A DNA stretch of 15,628 bases, taken from Irineochytrium annulatum (taxonomy: Eukaryota; Chytridiomycota; Chytridiomycetes; Chytridiales; Chytridiaceae). This document shows positions 8,501 through 15,628 of this stretch, piece after piece. The stretch is taken from positions 1 to 15,628 of the forward strand of contig JADGJL010000681.1 of NCBI GenBank assembly GCA_027600665.1. The letters run 5' to 3'. Under the pieces are notes generated by a model. The model saw only the letters and a program-made list of their open reading frames with translations, did not search any database and had not been told where the DNA came from. The translations under genes and the position numbers were made by a program. Every line of letters starts with the position of its first letter. Within the stretch, counting starts at the first letter, position 1.

Positions 8501-11095
8501 TATGTACGGATCGATGTTAGGAAGTACCGTAGGAATCAGCAGCTTTGCATACCAAATCGGAATCCTAGCGATATGAATAATTAGCAACTTGACAGCTAAG
8601 GCACAAAAAAGTATCACTTTCACGTACATTATCCTCCGGATCATCCGTCTTCACGGGTATCCCTATGTACGCCCCGTTGCTTGGGTCATCCCCGGAAATA
8701 ACCAGCGGTGCAAGCGGTGGCAGGGTATTCGGGTCCCCATACTCGGGGGTCGCCGATCGCGTCCGTCTCCTCGAAGTGTCCTGCGTCGGTTTCCGGGATC
8801 TCGTCATTTCATGAAGCCGGTCCGCATCCTCGCTGCCGTCCAAAGACCGTGATGCCGTCAGGGTATGTCCAGGGGCTAATCTTACGCGTAAGAACAGGCC
8901 TCCGCCGGAACTTCAGCTCTTACTTAAGTACGTCTGCCCGTTCGGAGAGAGTGAATGCGAAGGATCCGCTCTCACGGAATCCAACGACGTCCGACGATCC
9001 GGTCTTAAAGACTTCTGCGACGTCGCGGCCGCCAGCGCCTTGTGCGCGGCCACCTCCACCTCATTTGCGACCCATCGCCTAGACAGATTCGCGAAGGGAA
9101 CCAGGACCCCGTTCGGATAGGCGTACTTAATCGTTATCGGGACACCCTTCATGGCCTCCTTCTGCTGAGACAGGTTCTGGTTTGAACCCGTCGGGAAGGT
9201 CGTGCCAGTGTACTTGTATAGGCGGGCAAGGAGCTTCTTGCGATCGCGCGGCGGGATAGTCGGCAAGTCTATCCCAGGAGGTATTTCGATGATGTTGTTA
9301 TCGATGTCAACGACTGCAGCCTGCGAAATTATTAGCACAAAGAAGCCATCTATAATGTGCCGTACGTCCACAGGCCTATACTCGTCCTGATCCTTCTTCT
9401 GAAAGTAATCCCTGTGAACGCCAATGATGAACGGCATTGGCGCCCACAGGTAGCTCAAAAGCTTCTTTGGCAGTACAGGGATCAGGACGTGCGGGTACGT
9501 CAGCGGGTAAAACAGCAAACATAGGCTCTCGACGGCGAAGGTCAACATGGACAAGTGCGAGGACACGAAAATGATCTTCTTCTCCATGAGGCCCAGCTCG
9601 AATAACGTGACTATGTTGGGGAGCGACAGCGTCCGGAAGAAGGGATATAATGAGAACTGCGGTTGTGTTAGTAACGTTGCGCTTGCGAATAAAGTCTTAC
9701 ATTCTGCAAAACTTGGATTGAGTTTACCGGCGGACGTGAACAGAAGAGCTGAAGCTGGCCGATGGATATGCAGAGCTCCACCCGGCCAGGCGGAGGAAGC
9801 GGGACTTCACACATTAGATTGATCAAAGACCTCTCCAACGGCGCGTACGTCCCCGCCGGCCGATTAAGCGTGTAATCATAATGCCCCGTGACGACCTTTA
9901 GCAACTCCCTCAGCCAATCATTGAGCAGATCGTGCCACGGCCAGTGACTGAGCAAGCCAATGGTTCTCGGCGCGTACACGTTGTCCACGTCGACAAGGAG
10001 ACTCTGTAGCGGCGCCAAAAGCTCTCGAAACAGCGCCACCTTCTCCTCCGCCTCCGCCACAAGATCCGTCAACTGTGCAGCATCGAGCTCCTCTGCTTCG
10101 GGGTCCGGATTTCGAGGGTCCGTCTTGGCTCCGTTCTTGATCTTCAAAATAGCCTCCTGGTTCACCGCGAGTTGGCTTTGGATATGCTGCATGTATTCTA
10201 AATCGCTTTGGGCCTGTATTGGTGACACCGTTATTCCGGCGGGGAAAACATTCGATTTACCAGGCATTCGGACCGCCAGTCCTCTATCATGGTTTCCAGC
10301 TGTGAGGCAAGGGATGGATGGAGCTTCTCATAAACGGTCACGCAGACCCCGTACAGTCGTGACGCGTCCGCCTTCGTGATGATCTAACACAAATACTTAA
10401 CACACGTGCTCCCGCCAAAAAAAAGGCTTTCTCACAAATGAATGATACGTCGACGGCGGCGGTCCCTCGACGTCGTGTTGCAGTGAGATGTCCATTGGAA
10501 AACAAAACTTTTTTGAAGAAATGTTATCTTTTCAGCAAAAGTGACTGGTCTCACCATGGGCAAGTAATTTGGAAAGGCCTCCTCCTCTGAGTAGTCGGTC
10601 GTGGGATACCGGCATAGCACGTCCCCTTCGAACTTGTACTCTATTGGATGCGTCCTCTTCATCTTGGAGGCACAAGGAGTCATGGCGGAGGTTTCCACAG
10701 GGAGGGCCTTCGGCTGGTCCGGGATGATTTTGGGCTGATCCGTGGTCACCACCACCCTCGGCTACATATCCCGTCAGCATAAACCAAATGCCCAAAATCC
10801 AAACCAGCTTTGGGTCCAAGAAGTTGAGCGACGTGGCCAACGACACCTGTGAGCCCCGCGTGTCCATGCTGTCCCCGCTTCCACCAAGATACGGTGGATG
10901 TATCGGTGTGGGCTGGACATCGTCGAAATGAACCGACTCCTCAGATGCGGCCGCTGCCATCGACGACGGGTCCGGCTGCGCGATGCTGGAGAGATCGCTA
11001 TCTGGGACGACCTTTTCGGAGAGCTTGGCGGCCGGGGAGATGCCGACCTGGAAGAAGTAGTCGACGAACCGGCTTGAGGATGGGGTTGTGGCCAT
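5511..11095 (-). CDS. DENN-domain protein (probable Rab GEF) with internal C1-type zinc finger; 16 exons, about 1614 aa
   Basis: DENN modules exchange GDP for GTP on Rab GTPases at membranes. The minus-strand exons are 11095-10805, 10761-10555, 10507-10436, 10383-10261, 10213-9701, 9656-9366, 9320-8924, 8875-8628, 8564-8553, 8499-8437, 8392-7630, 7581-7271, 7226-6992, 6945-6788, 6723-6446 and 6393-5511; frame holds throughout. uDENN lies at residues 8-230, with RFVDYFFQVGI, FCFP at 167-170 and SRLYGVCVTVYE. cDENN lies at about 305-515, with YAPRTIGLLSHWPW, EVPLPPPGRVE, MEKKIIFVSSHLSMLTF, APMPFIIGVH and VVDIDNN. A Ser-rich linker with little predicted structure follows. A C1-like finger lies at 972-1012 (C974, C977, C992, C995, H1000, C1003, with C1009 or C1012 next). 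dDENN starts near 1016 (FNDRKIQASFLKVFTSLL) and continues PFLSQLVNTQSFAQF. A charged helical region (KRKKDLAKWMQTYFKHFQKI, then LHAQHLILMRAADEEQLVD) and a Ser/Pro/Glu-rich tail end the protein. The length resembles MADD/Rab3-GEP, but I see no death domain. The Rab partner cannot be told from sequence. Confidence 0.88.
7582..7629 (-). other. In-frame 48-nt intron whose removal builds a C1 zinc finger
   Basis: On the minus strand this has donor GTAAGC, a TCTAACG branch site and a TTAG acceptor. It is 48 nt, a multiple of three, and has no stop in frame, so a simple reading frame runs through it. With it removed the protein reads CESCGFSIHSKC, an exact C-x2-C-x4-H-x2-C match to the second half of a C1 finger; the first pair is CRLC, 14 residues earlier. 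With it retained the spacing is broken. Confidence 0.8.
8553..8564 (-). other. 12-nt microexon of the DENN gene (Asp-Ser-Asp-Leu)
   Basis: GATTCCGATTTG is flanked by two canonical introns: 8627-8565 (63 nt, donor GTACGTG, branch GCTAAT, acceptor CGCTAG) and 8552-8500 (53 nt, donor GTATGC, branch CCTAAC, acceptor CATAG). Both introns are phase 0. The exon adds four residues in a linker after cDENN. Skipping it also keeps the frame, so it could be alternatively spliced. The other reading is one 128-nt intron. Confidence 0.55.
9321..9365 (-). other. In-frame 45-nt intron in the cDENN region
   Basis: Minus-strand donor GTACGG, a CTAAT-like branch site and acceptor TTTCGCAG. The 45 nt encode 15 stop-free residues if retained. 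Removal joins the stretch after APMPFIIGVH directly to AAVVDIDNN, the spacing expected in the cDENN fold, where the IGVH motif is followed shortly by a VVVDLD-type strand. Confidence 0.75.
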
Positions 11096-12141
11096 ATCGA
11101 GATCTTGAACTTAGCTCAAGGGCCAAATCTTTGACCGACTGTTCACCACAATCCCCGATCGCTGGCTCGCACCTGAACCGAAGATCCTGGCTGTCCAATG
11201 TTGTAGCAGATGCTCTTAAGTTGTGCAAGCTGAGAAGCGGACACAGGGGCTCGTCAGCAGAAGCTTTAAAGATCACACTTGATGGAACCACCGCCAGCCC
11301 TTCTCCCTCCCTTCCGCGCGCAGACGCCTTGCCGAAGACCGAGGACAAAGGACCTGCTGGAAATAAATGGGCACGTGGAAGCAGAAGAGACGGCTTCTCG
11401 CAAGGCTACCCGGGAAGAGGCCGGTGGGACATGGACGCAGCGAGAGGGCTTGCTTTTGCGTCGCCATGATGCTGGATTGTCGAGTTGCGGTCCATGTACG
11501 AGGCCCCTTTCTTTATCTTGTGGCGAGGATTGAGGCTTTCGTGAGATTTGGAGCCAGATATTGTAGCATGCAGGCACTTTTCTCAACGCGAGGGTGGGCA
11601 ACCAAAGAATGCATTTACGAGGCCGAATTACTGAGGACAGCTTGCGCGCACTCCCTCGTAGACCGTTTCTCCATTTGGCCTGCATTCATTCTTTAAGTTG
11701 CCGGCATTTTGTCGTGATCATCAGTGACACGTAGCGTCGGAGAACTGTCACAGTGAATATAAAGAAGGCAATCCAAATTTATTACACCTAATGTTTTACG
11801 GCCAAAGGTTATGGCCTTTTGCGAAGACCGCACCTTTCGTCGTCACATTGAGCCTTCCCATCTACCGTAAAAGGCTCCTCCGTCGCAGTGATGTGTCAAC
11901 AGACGGTGGACGGTGAGAAGACGACGCTACGCTTTGCGAGTGGGAGTGCTTTCAGCTCCAAGGCGCGCCTTCTGTGGTATACCGCTCTACGACTGCGGGA
12001 TTGATCTCCTGCAGGAATCAAAGCCCAAGACACACGGAAGTGGCACCCCGTTCAACAACCAGCACAGAACCAGACGCACTTGGTTTTGACGTCGCCGTCC
12101 TCAAGGGCAACTTCCAGTAGCCTTCCTCGACATTCTTCCCT
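11096..12141. other. Intergenic: DENN 5' flank and 3' flank of the ubiquitin-like gene
   Basis: About 1 kb lies between the DENN ATG and the stop of the ubiquitin-like gene; both genes are on the minus strand. Open frames on both strands (for example 11266-11685 minus and 11367-11696 plus) are rich in Arg, Ser and Cys without recognisable motifs. A minus-strand AATAAA lies at 11778-11783. A small inverted repeat (AAAGG ... CCTTT) lies at about 11804-11819. No RNA gene was recognised. Confidence 0.6.
11778..11783 (-). terminator. Possible poly(A) signal for the ubiquitin-like gene
   Basis: The minus strand reads AATAAA in an AT-rich setting, about 360 nt after the stop at 12142-12144. It is the first canonical hexamer I noticed downstream. 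The distance is long for a fungal 3' UTR, so use is uncertain. Confidence 0.3.
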
Positions 12142-12980
12142 TCAACACAACCGTAGAACCAAATGCACCGTATCCCCGTCGCTCACACCACACTCCTCAA
12201 TTGTCCTCCCGTCTTCTAGCAGCTTCCCTCCAAAAATGAGTCGCTGCTGCTCCGCGGGGATATCCATCACTATTCTGATTTTCTCTTTAACGCGCTCGAT
12301 CGTATCCCGAGACGAGACATGCACGCACGGGGTCGGTCTCCCGGACAGCGTCTTGACGTATATCACCATGTCGTCGTCCGCCCCCGCAACCTTCGACGGC
12401 TCCTCTGCCATGTCACCAGGTGTAACCGTTAGTCGGTCCTCGACCGCGGCTTCCAACGCCTCCGCCCAAACCTCCCCCCTCGGCTCCCCAAAGACCGCCC
12501 TGTAGGCCTCCACCGTGGCCCTCATTCTCCCCCTCCTCACCTCTGTCCCATCGAACGCCGCCAGCGGACAATGGTCGATCACCCCATCGACCCCGACAAG
12601 CGCCGCGCACACGTCTCTGTACAGCGACGGCATGCACATCAGATCATGCCAGATCTCGTCAATCGCGCCTGTGGGGCCCATGCGCGCGGGATCCGCCGCG
12701 AGGGACTTGAGGAGCAGGAAGCGGTGCAGCTCGATGATGAGGGTGGTGACGTCGACGGCGGGGTAAGGATTTTTGAGGAGGGTGAGGGCGTAGAGCGGGT
12801 GGAGGTTTATGGAGGACAGCGCGGTGGCGCGGGGGGCTAAGTGGGAAGGGGCGGCGGCTGGGATGAGGTCGGAGGGATGTATGGTGCTGGGGAGCGTGAG
12901 AGGGAGCTTTGAAGGCAGTGGACTTACAAGATCGTGCTGGCGGCGGACGGGGGAGGAGGGTTGGCGATGGTGGGAGACAT
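12142..12980 (-). CDS. IDEIWH-domain / ubiquitin-like fusion protein (2 exons, 265 aa)
   Basis: Minus-strand exons are 12980-12928 and 12886-12142, joined over a 41-nt intron (donor GTAAGT, acceptor CCCCAG). The splice places the ATG at 12980 in frame, giving an N-terminus [18 protein letters not shown]. Residues about 45-160 hold [15 protein letters not shown] (93-98), a Tyr-x3-Cys segment, VIDHCPL and a helix ending [10 protein letters not shown]. This resembles GRDP/DUF1399-like and protist proteins with a (I/V)DxxWH signature; the link is from memory and moderate. Residues 191-265 are clearly ubiquitin-like: [37 protein letters not shown] and [10 protein letters not shown]. The Leu8-Ile44-Val70 patch and the equivalents of Lys6, Lys27, Lys29 and Lys48 are kept; Lys11 is Arg and Lys63 is Asp. 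The C-terminus ends in Cys where ubiquitin has Arg-Gly-Gly, so standard processing and conjugation look impossible. It may act as a fixed ubiquitin-like docking module, possibly for the proteasome. An unspliced start at 13059 would give a less plausible N-terminus. Confidence 0.82.
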
Positions 12981-13173
12981 TGGATTGCAAATATCTGATA
13001 CCTTCAAGCCGCCCCAAGCTCGTTCTCACATATGTGAGGCTCAAGCCACACAAGGTCACTCTCAGTGCATTATTTGACAGCTCAGATGTCTAAAACTGCC
13101 GCTAACTTGTAAAATGATATCACGAGAAGTCGAACATAGGAGTAACAATGAGATGCATGCTGATTATGCACTT

Positions 13174-13179
13174 TTTATT
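13174..13179 (-). terminator. Poly(A) signal of the J-protein gene
   Basis: The minus strand reads AATAAA about 40 nt past the stop at 13217-13219, a normal distance for a fungal 3' end. Confidence 0.55.
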
Positions 13180-13216
13180 GTCGCCTTCCGCAAGAAAACA
13201 AATAACCCGAGCGCAT

Positions 13217-14015
13217 TCAAATCCACAACATCCCAAACATCTTGCTCTGCATCAGCAAAAACGACCCCATCCCAAACACCACCAAAATGATCGCGGTCCT
13301 GGGCTGCATCCTCTCATGCGCCAGCTTGGCTCGAAAGTACGCGGTCAATGGGTCGTCCCTTCCCGGCTTCCTCCCCATCCCCATGCCCACGCCCATCCCC
13401 ATCGAGGAACCGGGTCGGTTGCCATAATGCTCCTCCTGATGCATCTCATAGTCGAACACCGTCCCACCACGCCTAAAACCCGGTGGCGGTGCGCCCCGTG
13501 CGCCGGTAGTGTTGCCCCGACGGAAAAGTATCCAGTCCTCGGGAGTGATGTCGGACCGCCGACGGAAGGGCGGGCGATATCGGCCGCTGTTACCGCCAGC
13601 GTTGCCGAAGCCCGTTCCCATATTAGATGATGTTGAAGAAGAGGAGGAGGGGGAGTGTCGGTTGTTGAAGTCCAAGGTATCGTCGTACTCCCGTCTTGAT
13701 CGTGCGTTGGAGAGCGTAGAGTATGCCTCGTTGATGTCGATGAACTTTTCGTGGGCCTCGGCGCTGCCCGGATTCTTGTCTGGGTGATATCTAGAGCAGG
13801 GGGTTAGAGGATTAGAGGAAATGGAGGAAAGGGAGGGCTCACTTGAGGGATAGCTGGTAGAACTGAGTCTTGATCTCCTTGGGCGTAGCGGACTGCTTCA
13901 GGTCCATGATGTCGTAGAAGGACCGAGCCGCCTTGCTTGCATAGTGGCGGCACCGATGCATGGCGATGGCATTGACACAGAATTGACGACTGCCTTGAGG
14001 TTTTTTCCAAATCAT
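13217..14015 (-). CDS. Mitochondrial J-domain protein, DNAJC30-like, with C-terminal membrane segment (2 exons, 248 aa)
   Basis: J proteins stimulate the ATPase of Hsp70 chaperones through their HPD motif. Minus-strand exons are 14015-13843 and 13790-13217. The 52-nt intron (donor GTGAGC, CTAAC and CTAAT branch candidates, acceptor CTCTAG) splits the Lys codon before YHPD. The J domain spans residues 32-96: [37 protein letters not shown] (HPD at 60-62) and [21 protein letters not shown]. The NPGSAEA segment after HPD resembles DNAJC30. The N-terminus is basic, without acidic residues up to the J domain, and has Arg-His-Tyr-Ala-Ser at 23-27, fitting an R-3 mitochondrial presequence cleavage site. 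The middle is Ser- and Gly/Met-rich. Residues about 223-240 ([17 protein letters not shown]) form one membrane segment near the C-terminus, suggesting anchoring in the inner membrane. There is no Gly/Phe or zinc domain, so it is not a DnaJ/Mdj1 type. The first ATG after a non-ATG open stretch was chosen. The gene is divergent from the Argonaute gene. Confidence 0.85.
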
Positions 14016-14485
14016 TTTGCCCACCTATGCCAAATCAATCGCTTTTCTATCAAGGGTCTATGGCGGCAACATTTGCAACCCGCAGTGCAAGAAATGCTTC
14101 GCCTAAATTTAAACGATAAATGCCATGTAAAAAGTCTTAAGCCATGTATTTTTCTCATCTGGATTACAGTAAAAACGCGGTTGTTTGAGATAAATGCCCA
14201 AGCCACATGCATCCGCCGCAGGGACACTACCAACGCGATACACCCTTGCTAGGTCCTTGGCGGTCCCGGCGGCCTCCGAGGACGCGACGCCTGATATAAT
14301 CACGAGGCCGGCGTACCGCAGCAGCGGATGGTTAACTCGCCTGACATCCCAGGGATCCCCGTGCAAACCCTCCACAGTCCCTCGAACCCCCTCAACCCGC
14401 GACTTCAATGACGACAGGCTCTAAGGAGCGATTGGACCCTACATCTGCGCCGTGAGAGCATCGGGGACGACCCTGACATCACCGC

Positions 14486-14499
14486 AGGATTCGAATCCT
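14486..14499. promoter_or_regulatory. 14-bp perfect palindrome upstream of Argonaute
   Basis: AGGATTCGAATCCT is self-complementary over its full length. It lies 53 bp before the candidate TATA box. It could bind a dimeric transcription factor; no factor is known from the sequence. It resembles a tRNA B-box but no tRNA can be folded around it. Confidence 0.4.
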
Positions 14500-14551
14500 C
14501 ACACCCGACACCGTCCCCACGCGTCGCGCTCCCTGCTCGACCTCCGATGGC

Positions 14552-14558
14552 TATAAAA
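14552..14558 (+). promoter_or_regulatory. Candidate TATA box of the Argonaute gene
   Basis: TATAAAA stands in otherwise GC-rich DNA about 170 bp before the ATG and is followed by a pyrimidine-rich leader, a common arrangement at fungal promoters. Confidence 0.45.
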
Positions 14559-14726
14559 CTACGTTGCTCCGCCTTTTAAAGACGAGCGATTGATCGATCC
14601 TCTCCCTCGCTCACACCTCTCAACCTTATATCACCTCTTCAACCTGCCTCCTCGTTCATCACCTCCGCCACCGCCCATCGATCATTACCTCGCTCCTCGC
14701 CCACCTGTCTCCTCGCGGTCAGCACG

Positions 14727-15628
14727 ATGTCCGCCCCGTCGTCGACCGTCATGCCCCCGCGCCCGGCCCAGGGAACCGTCGGCAAATCCCTTAAAGTTGT
14801 CGCCAACGTCTACCGGATTACCGATTACCCCAAGAAGGTGGCTCATCTGCGTAAGTTCATTGGGTGGGAAGAGTTGGGGATGAGGGAGGATGAGCGAGGG
14901 CAGGCTGGGTGAGCGCATGCATGACGAGACTGGAGGGGAAACGGGACGCGCGTCTCGTGTTGCATCTCCTCCTTATTAACCTATCCTTACATCTTTTATC
15001 CTCTGCACTTCCCACCCTTGCATCTCACACACGTATACCCATCTACAGATGAGTTCAAGTGCGTGCCATGGGGTTCCCATCGCTCCCGCCTCCGCGTCCT
15101 CCACGAGATCAGTGTCACCCACCGCGGCGCCGGCACCGATCTCGGCGACGAATTCCTGCCCGTCTTCGACGGCAACCACATCCTCTATACCGCGCGCCCC
15201 TTGCCGAAACCCGAGATCACGCTGCGCGTCACGCTGCCGGACGAGGGCGGCGGGTCCGGGTCGAGCGGGTCCGGCGGTTCCGTGAGCGGGAGCTCGGCGA
15301 GCGCGGCGAGGAGGAGGAGCGGGAACGAGTTCACGGTCACGATCATTAAGAGAGCAGAAGTGGATATGGGACGGTTGGCCCCGTTTTTAAGGGGGAAGAG
15401 GGTGACTACGCCGGCGGACGCGATCCATTTGTTGAACCTCGTCGTGGGCCAGAAGGGGTCGGAGATGTACACGCAGGTTTGTGGTCTGCGTTCTATAGCT
15501 TGATTTCAGCGGGTTCCTGGACGGAGGTGCGGGTGTAGGAGGAGTAGGCTGTGTATGGAAGGGAGGGGATACGAGGATGGTTTGAGAGTTAGCGATTACC
15601 GTTATCCCTCCCTTAACTCACCCCCAAC
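14727..15628 (+). CDS. Argonaute protein, N-terminal part (runs off the window)
   Basis: Argonautes bind small RNAs and silence matching transcripts in RNA interference. Exons 14727-14850 and 15049-15476 give 184 residues; intron 1 (198 nt) has donor GTAAGT and acceptor TCTACAG. The start region has PRPAQGTVGKSLKVVANVYR, matching the family's opening (Pro-Arg-Pro ... Gly-Thr-x-Gly-Lys, then a strand ending in Ala-Asn). Residues 80-94 read VFDGNHILYTARPLP, the signature of the Argonaute N domain. FTVTIIKRAEVDMGRLAPFL and DAIHLLNLVVGQ follow, as expected at the end of that domain. A Gly/Ser/Ala/Arg-rich insert sits at about 107-132. A donor GTTTGT follows the Gln codon at 15474-15476. No acceptor restoring an Argonaute-like frame is seen before the edge, so intron 2 probably continues beyond it. 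The L1, PAZ, MID and PIWI parts, with the catalytic residues, lie outside, so slicer activity cannot be judged. Confidence 0.88.

Larger units (their letters stand above)
14016..14726. promoter_or_regulatory. Divergent promoter region between the J-protein and Argonaute genes
   Basis: These 711 bp lie between the two start codons. On the Argonaute side there is a TATAAAA at 14552-14558, a 14-bp palindrome at 14486-14499 and a long pyrimidine-rich leader from about 14595 to 14720. An open stretch on the minus strand (14109-14408) lacks an ATG and recognisable motifs, so I do not call it a gene. Whether the two genes are co-regulated is inference. Confidence 0.55.

Noticed and set aside
9079..9126. 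Possible extra 48-nt in-frame intron in DENN exon 7 (donor GTACGC, acceptor TCTAG, minus strand)
   Set aside because: No branch site like those of the other introns is visible, and the encoded residues read as ordinary coding sequence. Kept as exon, with some doubt.
10849..11469. Plus-strand open frame of 206 codons overlapping DENN exon 1
   Set aside because: It is antisense to a recognised uDENN exon and to GC-rich flanking DNA, and has no motif of its own.
14109..14408. Open stretch of about 100 codons on the minus strand between the J-protein and Argonaute genes
   Set aside because: There is no ATG start, an in-frame stop lies just upstream, no family motif is seen and it sits in a promoter region. 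Its protein-like look is not enough.
14460..14515. tRNA-like B-box around GGATTCGAATCC
   Set aside because: The T-arm position 53/61 pair is wrong, no A-box lies at the right distance upstream and no cloverleaf can be drawn on either strand.
15477..15560. 33-nt intron ending at TTTCAG near 15509, continuing the Argonaute
   Set aside because: It is too short, and the translation after it is Arg/Gly/Cys-rich and unlike Argonaute. The true acceptor is probably beyond the window.

Overview
This window is nuclear DNA from a fungus, most likely an early-diverging (chytrid-like) lineage. The genes are broken by many short introns, nearly all 41-70 nt. Most have GTAAG/GTGAG/GTACG-type donors, CTAAC/CTGAC-like branch sites and AG acceptors. 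The gene set (a GINS subunit, a three-part DENN protein, an Argonaute and a mitochondrial J protein) is eukaryotic. A long DENN Rab-GEF with a C1 zinc finger, next to an Argonaute and a ubiquitin-like fusion, fits a chytrid better than an ascomycete or basidiomycete. The lineage call is inference. There are no bacterial operons, phage genes, insertion sequences or CRISPR arrays.

Layout. 1-1581: no convincing gene; it holds the 5' flank of gene 1. 1582-3854 (+): gene 1, a 650-residue protein of unknown function with an unrecognised N-terminal domain and a long Gln/His/Asp-Tyr-rich tail; it contains an 11-nt internal exon. 3855-4587: convergent intergenic DNA. 4588-5384 (-): PSF1, the GINS subunit of the replicative helicase. 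5511-11095 (-): a 16-exon, about 1614-residue DENN-domain protein. 11096-12141: intergenic. 12142-12980 (-): a protein joining an IDEIWH-type domain to a C-terminal ubiquitin-like domain that ends in Cys instead of Gly-Gly. 13217-14015 (-): a mitochondrial DNAJC30-like J protein with a C-terminal membrane segment. 14016-14726: divergent promoter region. 14727 to the window edge (+): the N-terminal part of an Argonaute.

The genes do not form one pathway. They cover DNA replication (PSF1), membrane traffic (DENN), mitochondrial proteostasis (J protein), RNA silencing (Argonaute) and probable ubiquitin-like signalling. Four genes lie head-to-tail on the minus strand. The J protein and Argonaute genes are divergent and may share a promoter region.

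Gene models were rebuilt by hand from splice signals, reading-frame phase and recognised protein motifs. Frame is conserved across every proposed junction. Three very small coding exons (11, 11 and 12 nt) and two in-frame, stop-free introns are the most unusual structural observations. No transcript evidence was available, so exon borders are predictions.
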